Assembly: GCF_026625045.1 (NCBI RefSeq)
Contig: NZ_CP113089.1
Span: 2,046,001 to 2,110,000, forward strand
Source of the DNA: Microcella daejeonensis
Lineage (GTDB): Bacteria; Actinomycetota; Actinomycetes; Actinomycetales; Microbacteriaceae
Length of the DNA: 64,000 nucleotides
Reading direction: 5' to 3'
In this document: positions 50,965 through 60,462 of the stretch, piece after piece
How positions within the stretch are numbered: the first letter of the stretch is position 1
Layout of the letters: each line of letters starts with the position of its first letter
The notes under the pieces: generated by a model
Seen by the model: only the letters and a program-made list of their open reading frames with translations
The model's database searches: none
Told to the model about the DNA's origin: nothing
Program-made: the position numbers and the translations under genes

Positions 50965-52824
50965 CTAGGCCTCGAGGCGGTGCCGCAGCAGCGCGAGCTG
51001 GCGGTCGAGCTCGGCGGGCATCCGATCGCCGAAGGTCGCGAAGAACCGCTCGATGTCGTCGGTCTCGCTGCGCATGGCCTCCGCATCGACGGCGAAGAGC
51101 TCGGCGAGCGCCGCGTCGTCGAGGTCGAGACCGTCGACGTTGAGCTCGCCGGGGCGGGGGACGGAGCCGAGCGGGGTCTCGGCCGCGCTCGCGCTGCCCT
51201 CGAGCCGCTCGACCATCCACTGCAGCACGCGCGCGTTCTCGCCGAACCCGGGCCAGAGGAACGAGCCCTCGGCGTCCTTTCGGAACCAGTTCACCTGGAA
51301 CACCCGGGGCACCCGCGCCGAGCGGCGCAGCGTGCGGCCGAAGGCGAGCCAGTGCGCGAAGTAGTCGGCCATGTTGTAGCCGCAGAAGGGGAGCATCGCG
51401 AAGGGGTCCCTGCGCAGCTCGCCCACGGTGCCTTCGGCGGCCGCCGTCTGCTCGGAAGCGATCGTGGCGCCCATGAAGACACCGTGATCCCAGTCGCGCG
51501 CCTCTACCACCAAGGGCACGTTGCTGGCTCGGCGGCCGCCGAAGATGATGGCGTCGATGACGACGCCCTCCGGGTCCTCCCACGTGCCCGCGATGGACGG
51601 GCACTGCTGGGCGGACACGGTGAATCGCGAGTTCGGGTGGGCGGCGGGCCGGCCGGAGTCCGGCGTCCACTGCTCGCCCCGCCAGTCGGTCAGGCCCGCA
51701 GGAGCGTGCTTGCTGAGCCCCTCCCACCACACGTCGCCGTCCTCGGTGCGGGCGACGTTGGTGAAGATCGTGTTGCCCCAGAGGGTCTCGACCGCGGTCG
51801 GGTTCGTCGCCGGGCCGGTGCCCGGGGCGACGCCGAAGAAGCCCGCCTCGGGGTTGATCGCGCGCAGGCGGCCGTCGGCCCCGATGCGCAGCCAGGCGAT
51901 GTCGTCGCCGATCGTCTCGACCGTCCAGCCCGGGATGCTCGGCGTGAGCATCGCGAGATTGGTCTTGCCGCACGCGCTCGGGAAGGCGGCGGCCAGGTGG
52001 TAGGCCTTGCCCGTCGGAGCCGTCACCTTGATGAGCAGCATGTGCTCGGCGAGCCAGCCCTCGTCGCGCGCCTGCACCGAGGCGATGCGCAGCGCGAAGG
52101 CCTTCTTGGCGAGGATGGCGTTGCCGCCGTAGGCGGAGCCGTACGACCAGATCTCGCGCTCCTCGGGGAACTGCACGATGTACTTGGTCTCGTTGCACGG
52201 CCACGGCACGTCCTTCTGGCCGGGAGAGAGCGGGGCGCCCACGCTGTGCAGGGCGGCGACCCAGTCGGCGCCGCGCTCGATCGCACCGAGGGCGGCGGAG
52301 CCCATGCGGGTCATCGTGCCCATGCTGACGACGACGTAAGGGGAGTCGGTGATCTGCACGCCCATCTTCGCCATCGGCGATCCGACCGGCCCCATCGAGA
52401 AGGGCACGACGTAGAGGGTGCGCCCCCGCATCGCGCCGCGGAACAGCTCGGTGAGCTCCGCGCGCATGGCGGTCGGCTCCGCCCAGTTGTTGGTGGGGCC
52501 CGCGTCGGCCTCGTCCCGGGAGCAGATGAAGGTGCGCTCCTCGACGCGCGCGACGTCGCGCTCGTCGGAGCGGGCGAGGAACGAGTAGGGCCGCAGGTCG
52601 GGGTTGAGCTGCTCGAGGGTGCCGGCGGCGACGAGGCCCTGCAGCAGCTCGTGCCGCTCGCGGGTCGAGCCGTCGCACCAGTGCACGGCGTCGGGCTGCA
52701 GCAGCAGCGTCATCTCATCGACCCAGGCGACGACGTCGGAGGGCCGCAGGGCCGGAGCCGCCGGGGAGGCCGCGGTGCGCGGGGGCATGTCGCGGCCGGT
52801 GCGGGGATGCTCGATCAGCGTCAC
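50965..52824 (-). CDS. pckG: Phosphoenolpyruvate carboxykinase (GTP)
   Basis: A 619-residue GTP-dependent PEPCK that makes phosphoenolpyruvate from oxaloacetate for gluconeogenesis. Key elements: the substrate Arg/Tyr region [20 protein letters not shown]-loop [12 protein letters not shown] with the redox Cys, metal-binding [10 protein letters not shown], and the guanine-pocket segment [12 protein letters not shown]-type by sequence, not the ATP type. GTG 52824 has GGAG 6 nt upstream, and I prefer it to ATG 52788. Divergent from ramB with a dyad in the 114-bp gap. Confidence 0.93.
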   Translation of the reverse strand: MTLIEHPRTGRDMPPRTAASPAAPALRPSDVVAWVDEMTLLLQPDAVHWCDGSTRERHELLQGLVAAGTLEQLNPDLRPYSFLARSDERDVARVEERTFICSRDEADAGPTNNWAEPTAMRAELTELFRGAMRGRTLYVVPFSMGPVGSPMAKMGVQITDSPYVVVSMGTMTRMGSAALGAIERGADWVAALHSVGAPLSPGQKDVPWPCNETKYIVQFPEEREIWSYGSAYGGNAILAKKAFALRIASVQARDEGWLAEHMLLIKVTAPTGKAYHLAAAFPSACGKTNLAMLTPSIPGWTVETIGDDIAWLRIGADGRLRAINPEAGFFGVAPGTGPATNPTAVETLWGNTIFTNVARTEDGDVWWEGLSKHAPAGLTDWRGEQWTPDSGRPAAHPNSRFTVSAQQCPSIAGTWEDPEGVVIDAIIFGGRRASNVPLVVEARDWDHGVFMGATIASEQTAAAEGTVGELRRDPFAMLPFCGYNMADYFAHWLAFGRTLRRSARVPRVFQVNWFRKDAEGSFLWPGFGENARVLQWMVERLEGSASAAETPLGSVPRPGELNVDGLDLDDAALAELFAVDAEAMRSETDDIERFFATFGDRMPAELDRQLALLRHRLEA

Positions 52825-52903
52825 GGGGAACTCCACTCTCGACAAGGAAACCTGGATGTGACCAGTCTGATGAGGTCCGGGCATCCATTCTGGTGGATTC
52901 AGT

Positions 52904-52925
52904 CGAAAGATCAGCGTTTCTTTCG
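52904..52925. promoter_or_regulatory. Dyad between pckG and ramB
   Basis: CGAAAGA (52904-52910) and TCTTTCG (52919-52925) are perfect 7-bp inverted repeats with an 8-nt spacer, ending 2 bp before the ramB -10. A likely operator for RamB autoregulation and perhaps pckG control. Confidence 0.5.
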
Positions 52926-52926
52926 G

Positions 52927-52932
52927 TATGGT
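52927..52932 (+). promoter_or_regulatory. -10 hexamer for leaderless ramB
   Basis: TATGGT ends 6 nt before the ATG at 52939; no ribosome site. Confidence 0.5.
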
Positions 52933-52938
52933 CAAGGC

Positions 52939-54378
52939 ATGAGCGACCTGATGATCCTCGGCCAGCGCATCCGGCACTTCCGCACCGAGGCGGATCTCAC
53001 CCTCGACCAGCTCGGCGAGCGCGTCGGCGTCGCCGGCAGCCAGCTGTCGCTCATGGAGAACGGCAAGCGCGAGCCGCGCATCGGGCTGCTCACCGGCATC
53101 GCCGAGGCGCTCGGCGTGCCGCTCGCCGCGCTGCTCGACGAGAGCCCGCCGACCGAGCGCGCCGCGCTCGAGGTCGAGCTCGAGCGGGCGCAGCGCTCCA
53201 CCCTCTACGGCTCGCTCGGCCTCCCCGTCGTGCGGCCCGGCCGCTCGATGAGCGACGAGGTGCTCGCCTCGCTCGTCGGCCTGCACCGCGAGCTCGTCGC
53301 GCGCGAGCGCCGCACGATCGCCACCCCCGAGGAGGCGCGGCGGGCGAACACCGAGCTGCGCCTGCACATGCGCACGCTCGACAACCACCTGCCCGAGATC
53401 GAGGAGCTCGCCGAGCGCACCGTGCGCGAGACCGGCCACGTCAGCGGAGCGCTCACCCACCGCGAGGTGGAGGTCATGGCGACGCGGCTGGGCTTCGAGC
53501 TCGTCTACGTGCACGACCTGCCGCACTCCGCGCGCTCGGTGACCGACCTCGAGAACGGGCGCATCTACCTGCCGCCGGCGTCGATCCCCGGCGGGCACGG
53601 CCTGCGATCGATGGCGCTGCAGGCGATCGCCCACCGGCTGCTCGGCCACGAGGTGCCGAGCACGTACGCGCAGTTCCTCCAGCAGCGGCTCGAGATCAAC
53701 TACTTCGCCGCGGCCTGCCTCATGCCCCGCACCCAGTCGATCTCGTTCCTCGCCCAGGCGAAGGCCGACCGCAACATCGCGGTCGAGGATTTCCGCGACG
53801 CCTTCGGCGTCACCCACGAGGCCGCGGCGCTGCGGTTCACGAACCTCGCGACGGCGCACCTCGACCTGACGCTGCACTTCCTCCGCGTCGGCGACGACGG
53901 CGCCGTGTACAAGGCCTACGAGAACGACGGCCTCCGTCTGCCGGTCGACGTCACGGGCTCGGTCGAGGGCCAGCTGGTGTGCCGCAACGTCGCCGCGCGC
54001 CGGGCCTTCGCCCGCACGACGCGCACGACCGAGTACTACCAGTACACCGACACGCCCGACGGCACCTTCTGGGAGTCGACGCAGATCGGATCCAGCTCGA
54101 CCGACGAGTACTCGATCACCGTGGGCGTGCCGTTCGCGCAGGCGAAGTTCTTCCGCGGGCGCGAGACGACCGAGCGCCGGGTGTCGACCTGCCCCGACCC
54201 TTCGTGCTGCAAGCGCCCCGACGGCTCACTCGGCCGGCGCTGGGGCGGCAAGGTCTGGACGAGCGCGAAGCTGCACGCGCACATCCTCTCGCCGCTGCCG
54301 AGCGGAACCTTCCCGGGCGTCGACGATCAGGAGCTCTACGCGTTCCTCGAGGAGCACGCGCCGCGCGCGGCGCAGTAG
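52939..54378 (+). CDS. RamB/ScfR-type XRE transcriptional regulator
   Basis: A 479-residue regulator of the short-chain fatty-acid (RamB) family. N-terminal XRE helix-turn-helix: [20 protein letters not shown], then [20 protein letters not shown] (about 7-60). The middle has an IrrE/ImmA-like domain with a degenerate zincin motif AHRLLGHEV (about 238-246). The C-terminal DUF2083 region has a Cys cluster [12 protein letters not shown]. In Corynebacterium RamB controls acetate and glyoxylate-cycle genes. Divergent from pckG, which it may regulate. Confidence 0.85.
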   Translation: MSDLMILGQRIRHFRTEADLTLDQLGERVGVAGSQLSLMENGKREPRIGLLTGIAEALGVPLAALLDESPPTERAALEVELERAQRSTLYGSLGLPVVRPGRSMSDEVLASLVGLHRELVARERRTIATPEEARRANTELRLHMRTLDNHLPEIEELAERTVRETGHVSGALTHREVEVMATRLGFELVYVHDLPHSARSVTDLENGRIYLPPASIPGGHGLRSMALQAIAHRLLGHEVPSTYAQFLQQRLEINYFAAACLMPRTQSISFLAQAKADRNIAVEDFRDAFGVTHEAAALRFTNLATAHLDLTLHFLRVGDDGAVYKAYENDGLRLPVDVTGSVEGQLVCRNVAARRAFARTTRTTEYYQYTDTPDGTFWESTQIGSSSTDEYSITVGVPFAQAKFFRGRETTERRVSTCPDPSCCKRPDGSLGRRWGGKVWTSAKLHAHILSPLPSGTFPGVDDQELYAFLEEHAPRAAQ

Positions 54379-54401
54379 CGGCGCGGCGGACGCGCCTCGG
54401 C

Positions 54402-55595
54402 TCAGGCGGCGGGCGTCGGCTTGGGCAGCTTGGGCAGCTTGCGCACGGATGCCCGGCGCCGCCTGCTCGGCGTCATCGACCGCATCTCGTCCATCTTGCC
54501 GAAGCAGAGCAGGCGGTCCTCGGCCTGCAGCACCTGCCCGCGACGGGGGTTCGGGATGACGGTGGTGCCGCGGTTGAGGGTCAGCACGGTGATGTCCCGC
54601 TCGAGGATCCCCGAGTCGCCGAGGGTCGTGCCGACGATGTCGGCCCCGGCGTGCACGACCAGCTCCGCCACCCCGTAGCCCGTCGAGACGGCGAGCCGCT
54701 GGCGCACGTCGATGTCGGGGAACGCCACCTCGTGGGCGATGTAGTCGATGATCGCGCCGGCGACGTCGAGCTTCGTCGCCGTCTCGATGCCCTGCAGGCC
54801 GGGGGAGGAGTTGACCTCCATGACCAGCGGGCCGTCGTTGCCCTCGAGCATGTCGACGCCGGCGACCCGCAGGCCCATGATCTGCGCCGAGCGCACGGCG
54901 GCGCGCTCGTAGGCGGGGTCGAGCGTGACCGCCTCGACGCGCCCGCCGCGGTGCACGTTCGAGCGGAACTCGTCGCCGTCGGCCGTGCGGCGCATCGCCG
55001 CGACCACCCGATCGCCGACGACGAGCGCGCGGATGTCGCGCCCGCGGCTCTCGGAGATAAAGCTCTGGATGAGCACGTTCTGGTTCGTGGAGTGCAGCGT
55101 CTCGATGATCGCCTCGGCGACCTTCACCTGCGGGGCCAGGATGACGCCGATGCCCTGCGTGCCCTCGAGCAGCTTGATGACGACGGGCGCTCCGCCGACG
55201 CGCTCGATCGCCGGGCGCACATCGGCCCGGTTGCGCACGAAGGCGGTCGCGGGCATCGCGATGTCGTGGCGGGAGAGGATCTGGGTCGCGCGCAGCTTGT
55301 CGCGCGCGTTGCTGATGCCGTTGGCGGTGTTGGGCGTGAAGACGTCCATCTGCTCGAACTGCCGCACGACGGCCGTGCCGAAGTAGGTGATCGAGTTGCC
55401 GATGCGGGGGAGCACGGCGTCGTAGCTCGACAGCGGCCGGCCGCGGAAGTGCAGGTCGGGCTCCGGCCCCGAGAGGTCGATCGCGAACCGCAGCGTGTTG
55501 AGCACCTTGACGGTGTGGCCGCGCTGCACGGCGGCGGTCCGCAAGCGCCCGGTCGAGTACGACTGCGGGGCGCGCGAGAGAATGGCGATCTTCAT
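54402..55595 (-). CDS. RimK-like ATP-grasp ligase fused to a TrkA-C domain
   Basis: A 397-residue protein. Residues 1-290 are RimK-like: start MKIAILSRAPQSYSTGRL, ATP-grasp blocks VVIKLLEGTQGIGVILA, QSFISESRGRDIRALVVGD, and GVDMLEGNDGPLVMEVNSSPGL with metal ligands. RimK ligates glutamate to the C-terminus of ribosomal protein S6 in E. coli. Residues about 308-375 match a TrkA-C/RCK_C ligand-binding fold (ELVVHAGADIVGTTLGDSGI, then TVIPNPRRGQVLQAEDRLLC), which may gate activity by a nucleotide. The last 25 residues are basic. Divergent from the RimB-like gene, 25 bp apart. Confidence 0.8.
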   Translation of the reverse strand: MKIAILSRAPQSYSTGRLRTAAVQRGHTVKVLNTLRFAIDLSGPEPDLHFRGRPLSSYDAVLPRIGNSITYFGTAVVRQFEQMDVFTPNTANGISNARDKLRATQILSRHDIAMPATAFVRNRADVRPAIERVGGAPVVIKLLEGTQGIGVILAPQVKVAEAIIETLHSTNQNVLIQSFISESRGRDIRALVVGDRVVAAMRRTADGDEFRSNVHRGGRVEAVTLDPAYERAAVRSAQIMGLRVAGVDMLEGNDGPLVMEVNSSPGLQGIETATKLDVAGAIIDYIAHEVAFPDIDVRQRLAVSTGYGVAELVVHAGADIVGTTLGDSGILERDITVLTLNRGTTVIPNPRRGQVLQAEDRLLCFGKMDEMRSMTPSRRRRASVRKLPKLPKPTPAA

Positions 55596-55620
55596 GGGGA
55601 GCCCCTGACAAGATGGTGAC

Positions 55621-56097
55621 GTGACGAGGAGCGCCCATTCAACCACCATCGCGGGGTGGCGCGAGTGGGTCGGCCTGCCCGGGGTGGGCATCCCGTGGAT
55701 CAAGGCGAAGCTCGACACGGGCGCCCGCACCTCGACCATCCACGCCTACGACGTGCACGTCGAGGGGGAGGGCGCGGAGGAGCGCGTGCGCTTCCGCATC
55801 CGTCCGTGGCAGGACAGCGACGAGGACGAGGTCGAGGTCGAGTGCCCGGTGCACGATCGGCGCCGGGTGCGCAGCTCCTCCGGCCACGCGCAGGAGCGCA
55901 TCGTCGTGATCATGGAGGTCGCGATCCACGGCGTCGTCGTGCCGACCGAGATGACGCTGAGCAACCGCGACGCGATGGGGTTCCGCATGCTGATCGGCCG
56001 CCAGACGCTGCGGCAGGGCTTCGTGGTGGATGCCCGGCGCTCGTTCCTCGGGGGCAGGGCCCCCAAGGAGGTCCGCCGCGCCAACCGCGGCCGCTGA
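55621..56097 (+). CDS. RimB-like retropepsin-type aspartyl protease (RimK partner)
   Basis: A 158-residue protein of the family labelled ATP-dependent zinc protease (DUF785). KLDTGARTSTIHA has the Asp-Thr-Gly active-site triplet of retropepsins (Asp34), and MLIGRQTL is the family's hydrophobic core end. RimB is reported to remove residues added by RimK, though I cannot verify details here. Start GTG 55621. It is divergent from the RimK-like gene; the start codons lie only 25 bp apart, so the two may share control. A bidirectional terminator follows. Confidence 0.8.
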   Translation: MTRSAHSTTIAGWREWVGLPGVGIPWIKAKLDTGARTSTIHAYDVHVEGEGAEERVRFRIRPWQDSDEDEVEVECPVHDRRRVRSSSGHAQERIVVIMEVAIHGVVVPTEMTLSNRDAMGFRMLIGRQTLRQGFVVDARRSFLGGRAPKEVRRANRGR

Positions 56098-56163
56098 CCG
56101 CAGCGCCGACCGCGTCGCAATGCGCACTTCGGAACGCCGCGCGACAGCACCCCGGAACGCAGC

Positions 56164-56197
56164 GACGGCCCGGGATCGTCATGATCCACGGGCCGTC
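56164..56197. terminator. Bidirectional terminator between rimB-like gene and tRNA-Arg
   Basis: A 9-bp outer stem (56164-56172 with 56189-56197) continues as GGATC/GATCC around a 5-nt loop, with one bulged A. Confidence 0.75.
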
Positions 56198-56211
56198 GTG
56201 CACTGCGGTCG

Positions 56212-56284
56212 CGCCCCCGGCAGGATTCGAACCTGCGGCCCTCAGTACCGGAAACTGATGCTCTATCCCCTGAGCTACGGAGGC
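56212..56284 (-). tRNA. tRNA-Arg (anticodon CCG)
   Basis: A 73-nt cloverleaf on the minus strand: acceptor GCCTCCG with CGGGGGC (one T-G pair), D arm GCTCAGGGGATAGAGC, anticodon arm TCAGT-TTCCGGT-ACTGA with anticodon CCG, T arm GCAGG-TTCGAAT-CCTGC. CCA is not encoded. It lies 1.6 kb from argS. Confidence 0.95.
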
Positions 56285-56339
56285 GTGACTACTAGCCTAG
56301 CGGGTTCCCCGGGGGCTTCCGTCGTGCCAGAGTGACGGC

Positions 56340-57200
56340 ATGACGGGGGAGCGGGCGGACGTCGGCGGCGAGCGGCACGACGGTGCGCTCGTGCGCAGGG
56401 TCGGCAGCCGGCTCCAGGCCGAGCTCAGCGGCGAGAGCGGGCTCGTGCTCGCCGTGGCGGTCGCGGATCCGAGCCCCGCCGAGCTCGTGGAGTCGCTGCG
56501 GGTGACGCTCGACGGGCATCCCGTCGCCGTCACCGAGGTCGCCGGGCCCGGCGGCACGCGCTGGCACACCGCGCAGGCGGGCCCGGGCTCCCTGGAGATC
56601 GACTACCGGGCGACGGTCACCGGCCGGGCGGCGCCGCGCCGGGTCGAGCCCGTCGATCGCATCGTGCACGTGCGCCCGAGCCGCTACGCGCAGGCCGATC
56701 TGCTCTACAGCGACCTGCTGCCGGCCGGGCTCGTCGACGAGTTCATGGCGATCCCGCCGCGCGAGCGCGTGCGCGTCGTGCGCGACTGGGTGCGCGAGAC
56801 GCTGGACTACCGCCCCGGCTCGACGGGCCCGACCGACGGCATCGTCGAGACCCTCGAGCAGGCAAAGGGCGTGTGCCGCGACTTCGCGCACCTGCTCGCC
56901 GCGATCCTGCGGGCCACCGACCTGCCGGCGCGCACCGTCTCGGTCTACGCGCCGCAGCTCGTGCCGATGGACTTCCACGCCGTCGTCGAGGTGGCGATCG
57001 ACGACGAGTGGCTGCTGCTCGACGCGACCGGGCTGGCGCCCCGATCCGGGATGCTCCGCATCGCGACCGGGCGGGACTCGGCCGACACGGCATTCCTCGC
57101 CAACGACGGCTCGTGGCTGACGCTCACCGGCATCCGCGTCGAGGCCGAGACCTCGGAGCCGCTCGAGGAGGACCCGGCGGCCGAGGTCGCCCTGCGCTGA
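56340..57200 (+). CDS. Transglutaminase-like domain protein
   Basis: A 286-residue protein. The papain-like transglutaminase core has catalytic Cys in AKGVCRDFAHLLAAILRATD (about 180), His in DFHAVVEVAID (about 213) and Asp in LLLDATGLAP (about 227). A beta-rich N-terminal domain (20-110) precedes it. The actinobacterial role of these proteins is unclear, perhaps a peptidase or amide-forming enzyme. No signal peptide, so cytoplasmic. Leaderless start possible (CAGAGT 6 nt upstream). Convergent with the lipoprotein gene 17 bp away. Confidence 0.8.
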   Translation: MTGERADVGGERHDGALVRRVGSRLQAELSGESGLVLAVAVADPSPAELVESLRVTLDGHPVAVTEVAGPGGTRWHTAQAGPGSLEIDYRATVTGRAAPRRVEPVDRIVHVRPSRYAQADLLYSDLLPAGLVDEFMAIPPRERVRVVRDWVRETLDYRPGSTGPTDGIVETLEQAKGVCRDFAHLLAAILRATDLPARTVSVYAPQLVPMDFHAVVEVAIDDEWLLLDATGLAPRSGMLRIATGRDSADTAFLANDGSWLTLTGIRVEAETSEPLEEDPAAEVALR

Positions 57201-57217
57201 CCGCGCAGGGCCCGCCG

Positions 57218-57823
57218 CTAGCCCCCGGTGCTCGCGCGCGCGGCGTCGGCGAGCGGCTGCAGGTCGCCCTCGCCGAAGAACGACGGCGCCTCGACGACGA
57301 TCCAGCGGTCGCCGGCGAGCACCTCGAGGGTGCTCGTCGCGCCCGCGGTGCGGAACGCGGCGCCGCGGGAGGCGACCTGCTCGGCGAGGGCCTCGACGCT
57401 CCCCGGCGCCACGCGCGCGGCCGAGACCGCGATGCGCTCCCCGCTGCTCTGGTTCAGGTACCCGCACGCCGAGCCCTGCAGCTGCGCGGCGACGGGGGCG
57501 AGCGCCCACGCCCCCGGGTCGAAGGCGGGGTCGGTGCCGACGTTGGGGTTGAAGTCGTAGAGGGCCTGCGGGCTCACGAGGGCATCGCAGCCGACGCCGA
57601 GCGGAACCGCGACGAGGGCGGCAGCGTCCGGCTGCTCCGCGGGGGCGCTCGGCGAGGGCTCGGGGGTGGCCGAGGGCTCCGGGCTCGCCGAGAGCTCGGC
57701 GCTCGCCGAGGGCTCCGTCGGCGAGGCGCTCGGCTCCGCCGCGTCGTCGTCGCCGACGCATCCGCTCAGCACGATCGCCGTCACCATCGCGGCCATCGCC
57801 GCACCCCGCATCCGCCCCGTCAT
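57218..57823 (-). CDS. Lipoprotein of unknown function
   Basis: A 201-residue predicted lipoprotein with lipobox LSGC (Cys about 22), a Ser/Pro/Glu repeat spacer (30-65: [19 protein letters not shown]), then a domain with two cysteines (near 80 and 116) that could form a disulfide. It is paralogous in layout to the lipoprotein at 38433-39068 but not clearly homologous. CATGAT lies 6 nt before the ATG. Divergent from argS by 62 bp. Confidence 0.65.
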   Translation of the reverse strand: MTGRMRGAAMAAMVTAIVLSGCVGDDDAAEPSASPTEPSASAELSASPEPSATPEPSPSAPAEQPDAAALVAVPLGVGCDALVSPQALYDFNPNVGTDPAFDPGAWALAPVAAQLQGSACGYLNQSSGERIAVSAARVAPGSVEALAEQVASRGAAFRTAGATSTLEVLAGDRWIVVEAPSFFGEGDLQPLADAARASTGG

Positions 57824-57885
57824 GCGGCCATCATGCCCTCTCCCCGCGGCGGCCGTCCGCGGCGCGCCCGGTAGGATCGACCCTC

Positions 57886-59550
57886 GTGAATCCCGACCTC
57901 CTCGCCGCCTCCCTGCTCGCCGTCGTGACCGCTGCCGTGGGTCGACGCGACGAGGCCGAGGCGGCCCGTCTGAGCGTCGGCGACATCGCCCTCGAGCGGC
58001 CGCGCAACCGCGATCACGGCGACTGGGCGACGAGCGTCTCGCTGAAGGTCGCCAAGCGCATCGGCCTGGCGCCGCGCGCGCTCGCCGAGGAGCTCGTGCC
58101 GGGCATCCAGGCGATCGAGGGCGTCGCCGCCGTCGACATCGCCGGTCCGGGCTTCCTCAACATCCGCCTCGACGCGGCGGCGGCGGGGATGCTCGCCCGC
58201 ACGATCGTCGAGGCCGGCGCCGACTACGGCCGCACCGAGACCCTTGCCGGCCAGGTCATCAACCTCGAGTTCGTCTCGGCGAACCCCACCGGCCCGATCC
58301 ACCTGGGCGGAACGCGGTGGGCGGCCGTAGGCGACTCGCTCGCCCGGATCCTCGACGCCTCGGGTGCGGACGTCTCGCGGGAGTACTACTTCAACGACCA
58401 CGGCGCGCAGATCGATCGATTCGCGCGGAGTCTCGTCGCGGCCTACCAGGGGGAGCCGACTCCCGAGGACGGCTACGGCGGGCAGTACATCTCCGACATC
58501 GCGGATCGTGTGGTGGCGCGCCGTGCCGATCTCCCCTCCCTCGAGCCGGCGGAGCTGCAGGAGGCGTTCCGTGCAGAGGGCGTCGACCTGATGTTCGGCG
58601 ACATCAAGCAGAGCCTGGCGGACTTCGGAGTGCACTTCGATGTGTTCTTCCACGAGAACACGCTCCACGAGGACGGCGCCGTCGAGCGGGCGATCGCTCG
58701 CCTCCGCGAGCTCGGGCACATCTTCGATGCCGATGGCGCTGTCTGGCTCCGCACCACGGAGTTCGGCGACGACAAGGACCGCGTGGTCGTCAAGTCGGAC
58801 GGCGAGGCGGCCTACATCTCCGGGGATCTCGCCTACTACCTCAACAAGCGCGAGCGCGGCTTCAACCGCTGCATCATCATGCTGGGCGCCGACCACCACG
58901 GCTACGTGCAGCGGTTGATGGCGATGTGCGCGGCCTTCGGCGACACGCCGAACGAGACGCTGCAGGTGCTCATCGGCCAGATGGTCAACCTCGTGCAGGG
59001 CGGCACTCCCGTGCGGATGTCCAAGCGCGCGGGGACGGTCGTGACGCTCGAGGATCTCGTCGAGCTCGTCGGCGTCGATGCGGCCCGCTACGCGCTCGTC
59101 CGCAGTTCGAGCGACTCGAATCTCGACGTCGACCTGGACGTCCTGCAGAAGCGCACCAACGACAACCCGGTCTTCTACGTGCAGTACGCCCACGCGCGCA
59201 CGCACCAGGTCGCGCGCAATGCGGCTGCCGCGGGGGTGCGCCGCGAGGAGGGCTTCGCGGCCGAGGCGCTCGTGGAGGAGTCGGAGAGCATCCTGCTGGG
59301 TGCTCTCGCGGAGTTCCCGCGCATCGTCGCTCAGGCCGCCGATCTGCGCGAGCCGCACCGCGTCGCGCGGTACCTCGAGGAGCTCGCGGCCTCGTACCAC
59401 CGCTGGTACGACTCCTGCCGCGTGGCCCCGCAGGGCGACGACGCAGTGGAGGACGTGCACCGCGCGCGCCTCTGGCTCAATGACGCCTCCGGTCAGGTGC
59501 TGCGCAACGGGCTCGACCTCCTCGGGGTCTCCGCCCCCGAGCGGATGTGA
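57886..59550 (+). CDS. argS: Arginyl-tRNA synthetase
   Basis: A 554-residue class I aminoacyl-tRNA synthetase. N-terminal Add-1 domain (1-110), signature [18 protein letters not shown] with the HIGH-equivalent HLGG, KMSKS-equivalent RMSKRAGTV at about 370, and the C-terminal anticodon-binding helices (DALR) with [20 protein letters not shown]. Start GTG 57886; TAGGAT lies 8 nt before it. Its stop overlaps the GTG of the next gene. The argS-lysA linkage is conserved in Actinobacteria. Confidence 0.95.
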   Translation: MNPDLLAASLLAVVTAAVGRRDEAEAARLSVGDIALERPRNRDHGDWATSVSLKVAKRIGLAPRALAEELVPGIQAIEGVAAVDIAGPGFLNIRLDAAAAGMLARTIVEAGADYGRTETLAGQVINLEFVSANPTGPIHLGGTRWAAVGDSLARILDASGADVSREYYFNDHGAQIDRFARSLVAAYQGEPTPEDGYGGQYISDIADRVVARRADLPSLEPAELQEAFRAEGVDLMFGDIKQSLADFGVHFDVFFHENTLHEDGAVERAIARLRELGHIFDADGAVWLRTTEFGDDKDRVVVKSDGEAAYISGDLAYYLNKRERGFNRCIIMLGADHHGYVQRLMAMCAAFGDTPNETLQVLIGQMVNLVQGGTPVRMSKRAGTVVTLEDLVELVGVDAARYALVRSSSDSNLDVDLDVLQKRTNDNPVFYVQYAHARTHQVARNAAAAGVRREEGFAAEALVEESESILLGALAEFPRIVAQAADLREPHRVARYLEELAASYHRWYDSCRVAPQGDDAVEDVHRARLWLNDASGQVLRNGLDLLGVSAPERM

Positions 59551-60374
59551 GAGTGAGCGAGAGCACGGGCTCGGATCCGACCCCCACGTCCGCCCCGATG
59601 CCGACCTCCGCGCCGCCGCGCCGTCGTCGCCCCGGGCTCGTCGTCGTCATCGTGCTCGGAGTGGTCGTGGCCCTGGTCGTCGTGGCCGCGATCATCGCCG
59701 AATCGGTCGTGCGCCAGCAGGCGGACGCCCGTGTCGCCGACGAGGTGCGATCCGCGCTCTCCCTGCCCGCCGAGCAGCCCGTCGACGTGCGCATCGCCGG
59801 CGCATCCGTGCTGCTGCAGCTGCTCGGCGGTCGTCTCGACGAGGTCGAGGTGACCGCCGATCGCATCGAGGTCCCGCCCTTCCAGGGCGACCTCGCGCTC
59901 ATCCTCACCGGGGTCCCGCTCGATCCGGCGCAGCCCGTCGACGCGGTCTCGGCGACCGTGACCGTGCCCGAGGAGGTCGTCCGCGCGGCCGGCGAGGGCT
60001 TCCTCGAGCTGCCGTTCCAGGGCCTCGAGCTCGAGGACGGGCTCATCCGTCTCGCGACGGCCCTGCCGGTCTTCGGTGCGGAGCTGCCGCTGACGGTCGC
60101 TCTCGAGCCGAGCGTCGAGGCCGGCGCGCTCGTGCTCACCCCGACCGATGTCGCGCTCGCCGACGGCGCCGATGTCCCGCTGGGCGATCTGCTCGGGCTG
60201 CTCGGTCTCGACGCGGAGGGCGGGGCTCTCGCCGCTCCGACCATCTGCGTCGACGAGCGTCTGCCCGCGGGGATCTCGCTGCGGTCGGTCGTCGTCGCCG
60301 GCGAGACCATCGCGCTCGAGCTCGGCGGTGAGGGCGTCGTGCTCGCCGGATCGAGCACCGGCTCCTGCGGCTGA
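59547..60374 (+). CDS. LmeA-like lipid-binding membrane protein (DUF2993)
   Basis: A 275-residue DUF2993 protein. After a Pro-rich, basic N-terminus one transmembrane helix (about 27-50) anchors a long beta-rich exported domain; [22 protein letters not shown], then [19 protein letters not shown], is the family core. LmeA in Mycobacterium binds phospholipids and supports lipomannan elongation. The GTG start overlaps the argS stop; GTG 59553 is the alternative. It lies between argS and lysA. Confidence 0.75.
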   Translation: MRVSESTGSDPTPTSAPMPTSAPPRRRRPGLVVVIVLGVVVALVVVAAIIAESVVRQQADARVADEVRSALSLPAEQPVDVRIAGASVLLQLLGGRLDEVEVTADRIEVPPFQGDLALILTGVPLDPAQPVDAVSATVTVPEEVVRAAGEGFLELPFQGLELEDGLIRLATALPVFGAELPLTVALEPSVEAGALVLTPTDVALADGADVPLGDLLGLLGLDAEGGALAAPTICVDERLPAGISLRSVVVAGETIALELGGEGVVLAGSSTGSCG

Positions 60375-60462
60375 TCCACCCACCGGGCGTCCCGTAAACT
60401 CGGGCGTCGGCGCGATCCGCCGTCCTCCCGCATCCTCCCTCCTCACGACAGGCACTCGCACC

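Noticed and set aside
51000..52824. ATP-type PEPCK assignment
   Set aside because: Length, [12 protein letters not shown] and NWFRKDAEG fit the GTP-type family.
49372..52938. Upstream extension of the ramB frame across pckG
   Set aside because: The frame is open by chance at high GC; the real start is the leaderless ATG at 52939.
58320..59480. Apparent shift to more T-ending codons within argS
   Set aside because: A visual impression only; both motifs and the frame are intact and I could not quantify it.
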